Assembly: GCA_016842065.1 (NCBI GenBank)
Contig: JAEPDS010000002.1
Coordinates: 1 to 64,000 of the forward strand
DNA from: Candidatus Thiodiazotropha sp. 'RUGA'
Lineage (GTDB): Bacteria > Pseudomonadota > Gammaproteobacteria > Chromatiales > Chromatiaceae
DNA length: 64,000 nucleotides
Reading direction: 5' to 3'
Position numbers and translations under genes: made by a program. Below are positions 32,256 to 42,925 of the stretch, one piece after another. The notes below the pieces were generated by a model. That model saw nothing but the letters and a program-made list of their open reading frames with translations. It searched no databases and was not told the origin of the DNA. Every line of letters begins with the position of its first letter. Positions within the stretch are counted from its first letter, which is position 1.

Positions 32256-33326
32256 TTGGATCTGCAAAGACTTAAGATACAAAATCTCCGCAATATCTCA
32301 GATGCGGAGATTTTTCCATCAGATAAACTCAATATCATTACCGGTGCAAACGGCGCCGGTAAAACCACATGTCTCGAAGCCATCTATCTGCTGGCTCGCA
32401 CCAGGTCATTCAGACAAAGCCAAAACAGAACACTAATCAAGTCTGGTGAAGAATCACTGACAATATTCTCAGAGCTAAATACGGAATCTGGAACAAAGTA
32501 CCGCATTGGATTGAGTAAAAGCAGAGAGGGCACCACGGTACACAAAGACCGAAAGAAAATAACTAAATTGTCAGAATTGGCAAAATCGCTTCCACTAACC
32601 ATCATCACGCCGAATATCCAACGAATTGTAGAAGAGGGACCAGTACACAGAAGAAAACTTCTGAATTGGGGAATGTTCCACGTGGAACCTTTTTATGCAC
32701 AGCTTGCGCAGCGCTATAACCAGACAATTTCCCAAAGAAACCGTGCGCTCTCTGGAAACCGGGAAGATCTGAAAGTTTGGACCAGACAGTTGGTAGAGTT
32801 GGGTAATCAGCTAAATCAACTCCAACAAACTTACCTTGAGGAGTGGAATCAGTCGATGACTGAGTTAACAGAGAGTCAAGAAAATGGTTACAGATGTCGT
32901 CTTGAACTCTACAGCGGATGGAGAAAGGGAGCCAGTTTTGACGAAGCTTTAGACGAACTTATCCAGACAGATCGGGATAGAGGTTTTACATCGGCTGGGC
33001 CCCATCGACTGGACGTCAAGATAAACGTGGATCAAAAGGGTGTTAAAAACTACTTCTCCAGGGGGCAGAACAAACTGCTGGCATTGAATCTGATGCTTGC
33101 ACAAACAAAGCTGTTGCAGTCAAAAACCAAGGAGAGACCGATTCTTCTGGTAGACGACATACAATCAGAACTTGATCAGGAGCGTTACTTACAGGTTCTG
33201 CAATCCATCTCAGATTTAGAGATACAAACTTTTATCACTGAGCTGAAAAAAGATATTGGGGAATGTTTCGAAAAGGATCAATTTAAAATGTTCCACGTGG
33301 AACATGGCCAGTTTGCAGAGATTTAA
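32256..33326 (+). CDS. recF: DNA replication and repair protein RecF
   Basis: SMC-like ATPase that loads RecA at single-strand gaps. 356 aa with a TTG start at 32256 (MDLQRLKIQNLRNISDAEI), which aligns with E. coli RecF. Walker A is GANGAGKTTCLEAIYLLARTRSFR, the signature motif FSRGQNKLLALNLMLAQ, and Walker B RPILLVDDIQSELD. The gene carries two parS sites at its middle and end, where the coded peptide MFHVE recurs. Confidence 0.95.
   Translation: MDLQRLKIQNLRNISDAEIFPSDKLNIITGANGAGKTTCLEAIYLLARTRSFRQSQNRTLIKSGEESLTIFSELNTESGTKYRIGLSKSREGTTVHKDRKKITKLSELAKSLPLTIITPNIQRIVEEGPVHRRKLLNWGMFHVEPFYAQLAQRYNQTISQRNRALSGNREDLKVWTRQLVELGNQLNQLQQTYLEEWNQSMTELTESQENGYRCRLELYSGWRKGASFDEALDELIQTDRDRGFTSAGPHRLDVKINVDQKGVKNYFSRGQNKLLALNLMLAQTKLLQSKTKERPILLVDDIQSELDQERYLQVLQSISDLEIQTFITELKKDIGECFEKDQFKMFHVEHGQFAEI
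32674..32689. promoter_or_regulatory. parS site 1 (inside recF)
   Basis: TGTTCCACGTGGAACC matches the Pseudomonas-type ParB-binding site, with one base off perfect symmetry. It lies within recF, 1.5 kb from the candidate oriC. Confidence 0.85.
33289..33304. promoter_or_regulatory. parS site 2 (3' end of recF)
   Basis: TGTTCCACGTGGAACA is a perfect 16-bp palindrome and a full parS consensus. It lies 615 bp from site 1, at the 3' end of recF and about 100 bp before gyrB. Confidence 0.9.
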
Positions 33327-33355
33327 ATCGGTCGTAACTCAGGCGAAAGTGTAGG

Positions 33356-33361
33356 TATAAT
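33356..33361 (+). promoter_or_regulatory. Candidate -10 element for gyrB
   Basis: A perfect TATAAT 42 nt before the gyrB ATG in the recF-gyrB gap. No good -35 hexamer is visible at the usual spacing, so it may need supercoiling- or factor-dependent activation. Confidence 0.45.
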
Positions 33362-33373
33362 AGGCCCTTTTAA

Positions 33374-35809
<2,436 letters not shown>

Positions 35810-35825
35810 CTTTGATACAGTGCAG

Positions 35826-35845
35826 GTAAGTGAGTAATCACTTAC
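35826..35845 (+). terminator. Palindrome downstream of gyrB
   Basis: GTAAGTGA-GTAA-TCACTTAC forms an 8-bp perfect stem 17 nt after the gyrB stop, followed by TTTGGG. Possibly a weak terminator; related GTAAGTG palindromes occur at 37145 and 38090. Confidence 0.4.
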
Positions 35846-35871
35846 TTTGGGTAGCTAGTAAGTAAAGCATC

Positions 35872-36594
35872 TTAGCTTCTTTCATGAGGCAAACTATCGA
35901 CGGTGGATTCAATCCACTCTTCAGCCTCCTTGTTGATCTGGGAGGACGATTTACCCTCTGTCTGTATCAGCGGACCAATCACCACATCGATGACCCCTGG
36001 ATACTTACGCAGATCCCGTCTGCGCCAGAAAACTCCCGCATTGTGTGCGACCGGAAGAACTGGATAGCCTGATTTCTCCGCCAGAATCGCACCACCGATG
36101 CCGTAGCGTTTGCGGGTGCCTGGAGCTACCCGGGTACCCTCCGGAAAAACGAAGACGTGGTTGCCTGATTTAAGCCGTTGAATACCCTGTTCAATGATCT
36201 GTTCCACGGCTTTACGTCCCGACTTCCGGTCGATGGCGATGGGCCGGAAGTAGACCATGATCCAGCCAAAGAAGGGCACAAACAGCAACTCTCTTTTCAA
36301 TACCCAGGATTTGGCACCGGGGATCACGCTGATCAAGGCGATGGTTTCCCAGGCCGATTGATGCTTGGCGAAGATGATGCAGTTCTGTTTCGGCAGATGT
36401 TCGGTACCAGTGACACGATAGGTCAAACCACAAAAGAATTTCAGTGCCCAGAGATTGAGACGGCTCCAACTGGTATCGAACAGGTGAACCTGTTTTTGGG
36501 GTAGCGCCCAGGCTACCAGACTGCCGACAGTGGCAATAACGATGGTGGTGACTACCAGAAAAGCGAAATAGAGAATTGATCTAAGCAGGATCAT
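35872..36594 (-). CDS. 1-acyl-sn-glycerol-3-phosphate acyltransferase (PlsC-like)
   Basis: Membrane-bound acyltransferase of 240 aa that would make phosphatidic acid from lysophosphatidate. Two N-terminal hydrophobic stretches (LRSILYFAFLVVTTIVIATVGSLVAWAL) are followed by the catalytic HQSAWET motif (H-x4-E variant of the family's H-x4-D), the FVPFFGWIMVYFRPIAIDR block and FPEGTRVAPGTRKRYGIGGA. It overlaps the gmhB stop by 4 nt, a common gmhB-plsC pairing. Confidence 0.9.
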   Translation of the reverse strand: MILLRSILYFAFLVVTTIVIATVGSLVAWALPQKQVHLFDTSWSRLNLWALKFFCGLTYRVTGTEHLPKQNCIIFAKHQSAWETIALISVIPGAKSWVLKRELLFVPFFGWIMVYFRPIAIDRKSGRKAVEQIIEQGIQRLKSGNHVFVFPEGTRVAPGTRKRYGIGGAILAEKSGYPVLPVAHNAGVFWRRRDLRKYPGVIDVVIGPLIQTEGKSSSQINKEAEEWIESTVDSLPHERS

Positions 36595-37142
36595 TGGGTG
36601 TCCATCTCATTGATGAGTTGTAGGGCAAAGCTGTTTAGGTTTTCGTAAACTGGCGTTTCAGCCAGCTTACCTGAAAGTTGCTTGACGGTTTTCTCGCCAT
36701 TACCACTGCGAACCAGGATGGGCTGTGCACCGACTTTGGCGGCGGCCTGAAGATCCCTCAGAGAATCACCGACAATCGGCACATCCTTCAATGCCGTCTG
36801 GCTGCGCTGGGCGATCGTCTCATAGAGCCCGGTGTCGGGTTTGCGGCAGTCGCAACCCTCATCCGGTCCATGGGGGCAGAAAACGATCCCTTCGATATGT
36901 CCACCGACCTGCTGCACCGCATCAACCATTTTCTGGTGAATTTGATTCAAGGTTTCGATATCGAACAGGCCCCGGGCCAGACCTGACTGATTGGTTGCGA
37001 CAAATACCCGGAATCCGGCTCGACTCAGTTTGGCGATGGCCTCGAGGCTGCCATCGATCGGTTGCCACTCATCCGGATGCTTGATGTAAGCGTCGGAATC
37101 GTGATTGATCACACCGTCCCTGTCTAGAATTATCAGTTTCAT
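36591..37142 (-). CDS. gmhB: D-glycero-beta-D-manno-heptose 1,7-bisphosphate 7-phosphatase
   Basis: HAD-family phosphatase of the ADP-heptose pathway for LPS inner core. 183 aa. HAD motif I is LDRDGVIN, and the zinc-binding loop CPHGPDEGCDCRKP is present with the expected Cys/His spacing. Motif III/IV region GDSLRDLQAA is intact. Confidence 0.94.
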   Translation of the reverse strand: MKLIILDRDGVINHDSDAYIKHPDEWQPIDGSLEAIAKLSRAGFRVFVATNQSGLARGLFDIETLNQIHQKMVDAVQQVGGHIEGIVFCPHGPDEGCDCRKPDTGLYETIAQRSQTALKDVPIVGDSLRDLQAAAKVGAQPILVRSGNGEKTVKQLSGKLAETPVYENLNSFALQLINEMDTQ

Positions 37143-37144
37143 GA

Positions 37145-37158
37145 AGTAAGTGCTTACT
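37145..37158. repeat. Short palindrome AGTAAG-TG-CTTACT
   Basis: Lies in the 17-nt gap between the MazG-like gene and gmhB. It is similar to the palindrome after gyrB and one inside glyS (38090-38105). Confidence 0.4.
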
Positions 37159-37159
37159 A

Positions 37160-37495
37160 TCAGTCTGCATCTCTGAATTCTGAGACTCGCACTCGTCCAT
37201 TGATCATCCGGGAAGGCCTTTTGTCGAGTTTCGCCATCTTCTCCCAGAATGCCTTGTTGAGGTCAAAATCCTGGGCAATTGCGGTACCCATCACCAGGAT
37301 CAACAGATCCGCGACCTCTTCTGCCAGATCGCTTTTCGATTTCCCTTTGGTGACACAGGCGGAGATCTCCCCCAGCTCTTCAGCCATCAGCGCTACCCGG
37401 TAGTTCATCTCTTCACCACCGGTTTCGCGAAACCGGTGTTTATCGTGAAACGCCTGTACCGCTGCCTGCATCTGCTGGTAGGAGTCCTCGTTCAT
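37160..37495 (-). CDS. MazG-like nucleotide pyrophosphohydrolase
   Basis: A small all-alpha NTP pyrophosphohydrolase-like protein of 111 aa. It has the metal-binding E-x2-E and E-x2-D pattern (MAEELGEISACV and LAEEVADLLILVMGTA) of MazG/dUTPase-type enzymes that hydrolyse non-canonical NTPs. The substrate is unknown. It overlaps the glyS stop by 4 nt. Confidence 0.85.
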   Translation of the reverse strand: MNEDSYQQMQAAVQAFHDKHRFRETGGEEMNYRVALMAEELGEISACVTKGKSKSDLAEEVADLLILVMGTAIAQDFDLNKAFWEKMAKLDKRPSRMINGRVRVSEFRDAD

Positions 37496-39582
37496 GACTG
37501 GTTTTCCTGGACCTGCAGACGGGTGATGTCTGCGACAGAGAGAAACAGTCTTTCCAGTTGGGAGAGCAGCGACAAACGGTTGGTGCGGATTTTCTGATCA
37601 TCGGTCATGACCATCACCTGGTCGAAGAAGCTGTCTACCGGTTCTCTCAAACCCGCCAGGATCTGCAGCCCCTTGGCGTACTCACCCTGCTCGAAAAGGG
37701 GTTGAGCCAATGGCGCCAGTTCATCCATTTTCTGAGCGAGTTGGTGTTCGGCCTGATCCTGATAGAGGGCCGGGTCGGCTTTGTCCGCCAGTGGATCACT
37801 GCTCTTCTTCAGAATGTTGCGGATACGCTTGTTTGCCGCAGACAGACTCTCCGCTTCCGGTAACTTGCTGAAGGCTTCGATGGCCCACACCCGCTGATCG
37901 AAATCGGCCAGGGTTTTAGGTGCTACATCGGCGACGGATTGAAACAGATCCACACTGATGCCCAGCTCACTGTAGATGCCTTTGAGGCGCTCCAGCATGA
38001 ATTTATAGACTGAATCGGCGACCTTCTCCTCGGTGAGTTTGTCACCCAAGGATTGCGCAACCGATTCGAGCAGTGCTGGGAGGTCCAAAGTAAGTGAGTG
38101 CTCACGTATGATGCGCAAGGCGCCAAGCGCCGCGCGTCGCAGGGCGAATGGATCCTTGTCACCGGTGGGTTTCTGCCCAATGCCGAAGATACCCACCAGG
38201 GTATCGAGTTTTTCTGCGAGTGAAACAGCAATGCCGGTTTTTGTCTGCGGCAGTTGATCGCCGGAAAATCTCGGCATGTAGAATTCGTCCAGCGCCTGTG
38301 CCAGCTCCTCCGGTTCCCCATCACGCTGAGCCTGGTATCGACCCATGATGCCCTGCATCTCGGGAAACTCGTAAACCATGTTGGTCATCAGATCGCAGCG
38401 GCTCAGCAGTCCGGCGCGATAGGCCAACTCGCTGTCCCCACCGCAATCCGCTGCAATGCGTTTTGCCAGATCGGCGACCCGCTGGGATTTGTCGTACATG
38501 CTGCCCAGCTGATTCTGAAAGACCACATGTTTGAGAGATTCCTGGTGATCTCCAAGCGTTTTTTTACCATCCTGCTCCCAGAAAAACATGGCATCCGCCA
38601 GGCGTGGTCTGATTACCCTTTCGTTGCCTTCCTGAATCAGTTCCGGTTGTGGGCTGTCGATATTGGCGATGGTGATGAAATGGTTCATCAGCTGACCGTC
38701 GCCGGTAAACAGAGGGAAGTACTTCTGGTGGCCTTTCATGGTGGCGACCAGGGCTTCCTGAGGTACTGCCAGAAATCGCTCTTCAAAACTGGCGCTGATC
38801 GGCAGTGGCCACTCGTTGAGTGCAGTGACCTCATCCAGAAGATCGGGATCGAGGTCGGCTTTGCCACCAAGTTTGGAGGCGCTCTGTTGAATGGATTGCG
38901 AAATTTTCTGTTTACGTTTTTCGAAATCCGCGATTACGTAGCCCAGGTCTTCCAGCACGGAGGCGTAATCCTGCGGGTTGTAGATGGTGATCGCGTTGGG
39001 ATGGTGAAAGCGATGGCCATAGGTCAAACGGTCTGCCTCTGCGTCGAGCAGTGTGCAGGGTACCACCTGATCGCCAAGCAGAAACAGCAGCCAGTGAACC
39101 GGGCGGACAAACTGGGCATCCGAATCACCCCAGCGCATCCGCTTGGGAATCGGCAGTTTGTTGAGTGCCTGTGTGGCGATCTCCGGGAGCAGTTCTTCGG
39201 CCGCTTTACCTTTTGAGTGGATACGGTAGCTGAGCCACTCCCCTTTGTCGGTCTTCTGCCGTTGTAACTGATCGACGGTTGTCTGACAGGATCGGGCAAA
39301 ACCCTCGGCCGCTTTGGTGGGATTGCCTGCATCGTCAAACGCAGCCTGCACGGCGGGCCCGCGACGCTCCATCTCACTGTCCGGTTGTCGAACATCACAA
39401 TCCCTGACCAGCAGTGCCAGACGACGGGGTGTGGCGAATGGTACTACCTCAGCGTGGTTCAGATTGGCCTGTTTGAGCCCGGCAATGAAGCTTTCGGTTA
39501 AAGAGTGACTGAGTCGCTTGAGGGCCTTGGGTGGCAGCTCTTCGGTACCCAGTTCAAATAACAGGTCTGCTTGATCAGCCAT
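37492..39582 (-). CDS. glyS: Glycine--tRNA ligase beta subunit
   Basis: Beta chain of the alpha2beta2 glycyl-tRNA synthetase. About 696 aa from the ATG at 39582 ([24 protein letters not shown]), the family start; the frame extends 25 codons upstream into glyQ. Conserved segments: [45 protein letters not shown] and [18 protein letters not shown]. The C-terminus is a helical anticodon-binding region. Confidence 0.96.
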   Translation of the reverse strand: MADQADLLFELGTEELPPKALKRLSHSLTESFIAGLKQANLNHAEVVPFATPRRLALLVRDCDVRQPDSEMERRGPAVQAAFDDAGNPTKAAEGFARSCQTTVDQLQRQKTDKGEWLSYRIHSKGKAAEELLPEIATQALNKLPIPKRMRWGDSDAQFVRPVHWLLFLLGDQVVPCTLLDAEADRLTYGHRFHHPNAITIYNPQDYASVLEDLGYVIADFEKRKQKISQSIQQSASKLGGKADLDPDLLDEVTALNEWPLPISASFEERFLAVPQEALVATMKGHQKYFPLFTGDGQLMNHFITIANIDSPQPELIQEGNERVIRPRLADAMFFWEQDGKKTLGDHQESLKHVVFQNQLGSMYDKSQRVADLAKRIAADCGGDSELAYRAGLLSRCDLMTNMVYEFPEMQGIMGRYQAQRDGEPEELAQALDEFYMPRFSGDQLPQTKTGIAVSLAEKLDTLVGIFGIGQKPTGDKDPFALRRAALGALRIIREHSLTLDLPALLESVAQSLGDKLTEEKVADSVYKFMLERLKGIYSELGISVDLFQSVADVAPKTLADFDQRVWAIEAFSKLPEAESLSAANKRIRNILKKSSDPLADKADPALYQDQAEHQLAQKMDELAPLAQPLFEQGEYAKGLQILAGLREPVDSFFDQVMVMTDDQKIRTNRLSLLSQLERLFLSVADITRLQVQENQS

Positions 39583-40513
39583 TCGCAGCCTCCTTTGATG
39601 ACTCGAGCATGGGGAATCCGAGGCGCTCTCTGGCGTCGTAGTAGGCTTGTGCCACATCCCGCGCCAGGCCTCTTACCCGAAGGATATAGCGTTGCCGCTC
39701 GGTGACCGAAATGGCATGCCGGGCATCGAGCAGGTTGAACGTGTGCGATGCCTGAAGGACCTGTTCATAGGCTGGCAGAGGTAGGCCCAGATCAATCAGT
39801 TTACGGGACTCTTTTTCGCACTGATCGAACTGACCGAAGAGGTAATCCACATCCGCATGTTCAAAATTGTAGGCGGACTGTTCAACCTCATTCTGGTGGA
39901 ACACGTCACCATAGGTCACGGTGCCTTGAGGTCCTTCGGTCCAGACCAGGTCATAGATACTCTCCACACCCTGCAGATACATGGCGATCCGCTCCAGGCC
40001 ATAGGTGATCTCACCGGTCACCGGACGGCAGTCGAGGCCTCCCACCTGTTGGAAGTAGGTAAACTGGGTCACTTCCATGCCGTTGAGCCAGACCTCCCAG
40101 CCCAGTCCCCAGGCACCCAATGTGGGGGATTCCCAATTGTCCTCGACAAATCGAATGTCGTGCAGATTCAGATCCAGACCGAGCATCTGCAGGGAACCCA
40201 GATAGAGATCCTGGATGTTCTTGGGGGATGGTTTCATTACCACCTGGTACTGATAATAGTGCTGTAACCGGTTGGGATTGTCCCCGTAACGTCCATCTGT
40301 GGGTCTGCGGGAGGGCTGTACATAGGCCGCATTCCAGGGTTCCGGTCCGATGGAACGGAGAAAGGTTGCGGTATGGAAGGTACCGGCACCCATCTCCATA
40401 TCATAGGGTTGAAGCACGATGCATCCCTGCTCTGCCCAATAGTCTTGTAGTGCGAAAATCAGATCCTGAAAAGTCTGGATGTTTCGCTGTTTCGGTTCTG
40501 CCGCTTGATTCAC
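39575..40513 (-). CDS. glyQ: Glycine--tRNA ligase alpha subunit
   Basis: Class II catalytic subunit, 312 aa. Family blocks include [102 protein letters not shown] and [13 protein letters not shown]. Its 3' end overlaps glyS by 8 nt. Plus-strand GGGCC-rich repeats do not affect it. Confidence 0.97.
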   Translation of the reverse strand: MNQAAEPKQRNIQTFQDLIFALQDYWAEQGCIVLQPYDMEMGAGTFHTATFLRSIGPEPWNAAYVQPSRRPTDGRYGDNPNRLQHYYQYQVVMKPSPKNIQDLYLGSLQMLGLDLNLHDIRFVEDNWESPTLGAWGLGWEVWLNGMEVTQFTYFQQVGGLDCRPVTGEITYGLERIAMYLQGVESIYDLVWTEGPQGTVTYGDVFHQNEVEQSAYNFEHADVDYLFGQFDQCEKESRKLIDLGLPLPAYEQVLQASHTFNLLDARHAISVTERQRYILRVRGLARDVAQAYYDARERLGFPMLESSKEAANG

Positions 40514-40675
40514 AACGAGGCCCCGTTGATGTGGATGAAAACCGCGTAAGTATAACGATGCCGCCTGCCGATGGCTAACTTTACAGAGGTCGGAGCGGAG
40601 CCTAACAGGGAATCTGGGGAATGGTAATGATTGAAGGTATTTATGCCCGATTGCCGGTGAAGTCGGGCGACACCC

Positions 40676-40787
40676 AAGAGATTAACCGTCAATGAACGCC
40701 AATCAGCGCAAAAAACCGCGAAAACCTTGCATAACTATATTCGCGTATCTTCGCGGTGATTGGCGTTCATTAGCGGAAAATTTCTTA
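40676..40787. repeat. Long inverted repeat, 'ACCGC' family, copy C
   Basis: Left arm AAGAGATTAACCGTCAATGA, then ACGCCAATCAGCGC; right arm TTCGCGGTGATTGGCGTTCA then TTAGCGGAAAATTTCTTA. It lies in the 343-bp gap between glyQ and the DUF2780 gene. Together with copy D it brackets that gene. Confidence 0.8.
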
Positions 40788-40856
40788 GCTATTCAGTGCC
40801 ACTAGATAGGCCTGCTTCTCAGGTTTGGATTCCGCGTGCGAAGAAGCAATGCTCAA

Positions 40857-41306
40857 TCAGAGTGAAAGTGCCCCTTTCATCATCGACATGATGCTTTCGC
40901 CCCCTTCGGATTGCAGATATTCGAGAACAATCGGCACAAACTGTCCAACCATGTTCGAATCCATACCCAGACCTTCGAAAGCGGAGGCGAGGCCGGCCAG
41001 GTTACCGGCTGAGCTGTCACCGCCCAGCATCGAGGCGACAGCGCCTACGGCTCCGGACTCCTTACTGGAGGATTGGGCGCTGGACATCATCTTGTCGATG
41101 CCGGGCACCACCGAGGCGATCTGTGAAAAATCCTCTGCGGAGAGATTGTTTTGCGCCATCTGAAACAGAGATCCGGCGCCGCCTGATGCCTGCTCACTGG
41201 TGACACCAAGCTGACTGGTCAGTGCATCGAGCAGTCCATTGGCAAAAACCGAAGCGGAGGAAAACAGCAGGGTGAGCGCTAGTAGCGTACGGGCAAGGGT
41301 TTTCAT
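40857..41306 (-). CDS. DUF2780 (VcgC/VcgE-like) secreted protein
   Basis: 149 aa with a Sec signal peptide (MKTLARTLLALTLLFSSASVFA). The mature part is Gly/Ser/Ala-rich with LLDALTSQLGVTSEQASGGAGSLFQMAQNNLSAEDF and MLGGDSSAGNLAGLASAFEGLGMDSNMVGQFVPIVLEYLQSEGG, the DUF2780 pattern. Function unknown. It is flanked on both sides by copies of the same inverted repeat. Confidence 0.8.
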   Translation of the reverse strand: MKTLARTLLALTLLFSSASVFANGLLDALTSQLGVTSEQASGGAGSLFQMAQNNLSAEDFSQIASVVPGIDKMMSSAQSSSKESGAVGAVASMLGGDSSAGNLAGLASAFEGLGMDSNMVGQFVPIVLEYLQSEGGESIMSMMKGALSL

Positions 41307-41430
41307 AGATCCATCCTCATAAGTATTGATTTGGTCGGCTCATTATATTCCCATCCTGGAAGGGATAGATCCCATGTTTTGTAAAAGGATGTTGCAGAGT
41401 TAACAAGATCTAGGATTTAGTATGAATAAT

Positions 41431-41552
41431 GGGCCGCAAATAGACGCGAATCACCGCCAATATTCGCAAATTGTTGATAGATGATCTGCTTTTTTTCAGC
41501 AGAAAGAGATTTTACGGCCTTTCGCGGTGATTTGCGTCCATTAGCGGTTAAT
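41431..41552. repeat. Long inverted repeat, 'ACCGC' family, copy D
   Basis: Left arm GGGCCGCAAATAGACGCGAA then TCACCGCCAATATTCGCAAA; right arm TTCGCGGTGATTTGCGTCCA then TTAGCGGTTAAT. It lies upstream of the DUF2780 gene and ends 2 nt before a MITE right end. Confidence 0.75.
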
Positions 41553-41554
41553 GA

Positions 41555-41572
41555 ATTAGTGTTAACAGGCCC
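41555..41572. mobile_element. MITE right-end fragment
   Basis: ATTAGTGTTAACAGGCCC is identical over 18 nt to the right end of the element at 63364-63628. It abuts repeat copy D. The flanking dinucleotide is TG rather than TA and no left end is nearby, so it is a remnant. Confidence 0.6.
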
Positions 41573-41651
41573 TGACTGCAATCACTTGATCATTCGGCCT
41601 AAACAAGCCGGTTTCGGGTATAATTCCCCCTTTTGATATCGACAAGTTTTC

Positions 41652-42695
41652 ATGAGCGAACAAAGAAAGGCAGTTGCGCTGATCTCTGGTGGTCTCGATT
41701 CGCTGTTGGCGGCCCGGGTGATCCAGGACCAGGGCGTACATGTGGAAGGCATCAACTTCTTCACCGGTTTCTGCGTCGAAGGGCACACACACGCCATTCG
41801 CAAGCGGGATCAGAATAAGCAGAAACGCAACAATGCCCTCTGGGTGGCGGAACAGCTCGGCATCAAGCTGCACATCGAGGATATCGTCGATGAGTACAAG
41901 CAGGTCCTGACCAATCCGAAACATGGCTATGGGGCGAATCTGAATCCCTGTCTCGATTGCAAGGTGTTCATGGTACGCAAGGCCCATGAATGGATCGAAC
42001 GGAAAGGCTTCGATTTCATCATTACCGGTGAGGTGATCGGCCAGCGGCCGATGTCTCAACGCAAGGAGACGATGCCGATCGTTGCCGATGAATCGGGTGC
42101 CAGCGATCTGCTGTTGCGACCCCTGTGCGCCAAGAATCTTCCGGAGACTCTGCCGGAGAGAGAGGGCTGGGTGGATCGGCAACAGCTGTTCGATTTCTCC
42201 GGTCGCAGCCGCAAGCCGCAGATGGCCCTGGCGGCCAGTCTGGGATTCGAGGATTATGCCCAACCGGCCGGTGGTTGCTGCTTCCTGACCGATGAACAGT
42301 ATGCGGTGAAGTTGAAGGATCTTTGGCAGGCCCGGGGCAGCCGAGATTATGAGATGGACGATATCATGCTGCTCAAGGTGGGTCGCCACCTGAGACCCAG
42401 CAAAGCCTACAAGGTGATCATTGCCCGTGAGGAGGGAGAAGCGAATTTTCTGCAGGGCTATCGAAAGGGCTTTCCACATATCAAGACGGTCAGTCATGGG
42501 GGTCCGCTGGCGCTGATCGATGGTGAAGTGACCGATCAGGATGTACAACTGATTGGCAGACTGGTGGCCCGTTACAGTCAGGGCCGTAATGCGGATGAGG
42601 TGGTGCTGACCTATACCGATCTGGCCGGCGAGACCCGTGAGTTGCGGGTCGATCCCATGAAGCCCCATGAGATTCCGAAAGATTGGCTGATATGA
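41652..42695 (+). CDS. PP-loop thiouridylase-like protein with NFACT-R-like C-terminal domain
   Basis: 347 aa. The N-terminal PP-loop ATP site SGGLDSLLAARV resembles MnmA/ThiI enzymes that adenylate tRNA uridine before sulfur transfer. Candidate catalytic cysteines are in NPCLDCKVFM (C-x2-C) and in PAGGCCFLTDEQYA. The C-terminal third (DDIMLLKVGRHLRPSKAYKVIIAREEGEANFLQ) resembles the NFACT-R RNA-binding domain, known to be fused to such enzymes in some bacteria. It overlaps tusA by an ATGA junction, suggesting a sulfur donor and acceptor pair. True MnmA is longer and different, so this is a paralogous system; the target RNA is unknown. Confidence 0.75.
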   Translation: MSEQRKAVALISGGLDSLLAARVIQDQGVHVEGINFFTGFCVEGHTHAIRKRDQNKQKRNNALWVAEQLGIKLHIEDIVDEYKQVLTNPKHGYGANLNPCLDCKVFMVRKAHEWIERKGFDFIITGEVIGQRPMSQRKETMPIVADESGASDLLLRPLCAKNLPETLPEREGWVDRQQLFDFSGRSRKPQMALAASLGFEDYAQPAGGCCFLTDEQYAVKLKDLWQARGSRDYEMDDIMLLKVGRHLRPSKAYKVIIAREEGEANFLQGYRKGFPHIKTVSHGGPLALIDGEVTDQDVQLIGRLVARYSQGRNADEVVLTYTDLAGETRELRVDPMKPHEIPKDWLI

Positions 42696-42922
42696 AACGT
42701 CACCAGATCGACTGTCGCCGGCTGCTCTGTCCAATGCCGGTGATCAAAGTGCAGAACGCCATCGAGGATCTGCCGGCGGGTACCCTGGTGGAAGCGATCT
42801 GTACCGATCCGGGAGCATTGAACGATATTCCGGCCTGGAGCAGAATTAATGGCCATCGACTGGTGGAGACCAGAACCGATGACGGGGAGTATATCGTGGT
42901 TGTGGAAGTAGTAGACGAGTAG
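42692..42922 (+). CDS. TusA-family sulfur carrier protein
   Basis: 76 aa from the ATG at 42692, which overlaps the upstream stop codon as ATGA. It has the TusA motif C-P-x-P in LLCPMPVIKVQNAIEDL, whose Cys carries the persulfide, and the end of the fold (YIVVVEVVDE). In sulfur oxidisers TusA proteins pass sulfur between oxidation enzymes and tRNA thiolation; coupling to a PP-loop enzyme favours the latter here. Confidence 0.9.
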   Translation: MKRHQIDCRRLLCPMPVIKVQNAIEDLPAGTLVEAICTDPGALNDIPAWSRINGHRLVETRTDDGEYIVVVEVVDE

Positions 42923-42925
42923 AGT

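Noticed and set aside
41562-42734. 390-codon open frame on the minus strand opposite the PP-loop gene
   Set aside because: It mirrors the PP-loop/tusA genes, has no domain, and the plus-strand protein has clear motifs; a shadow.
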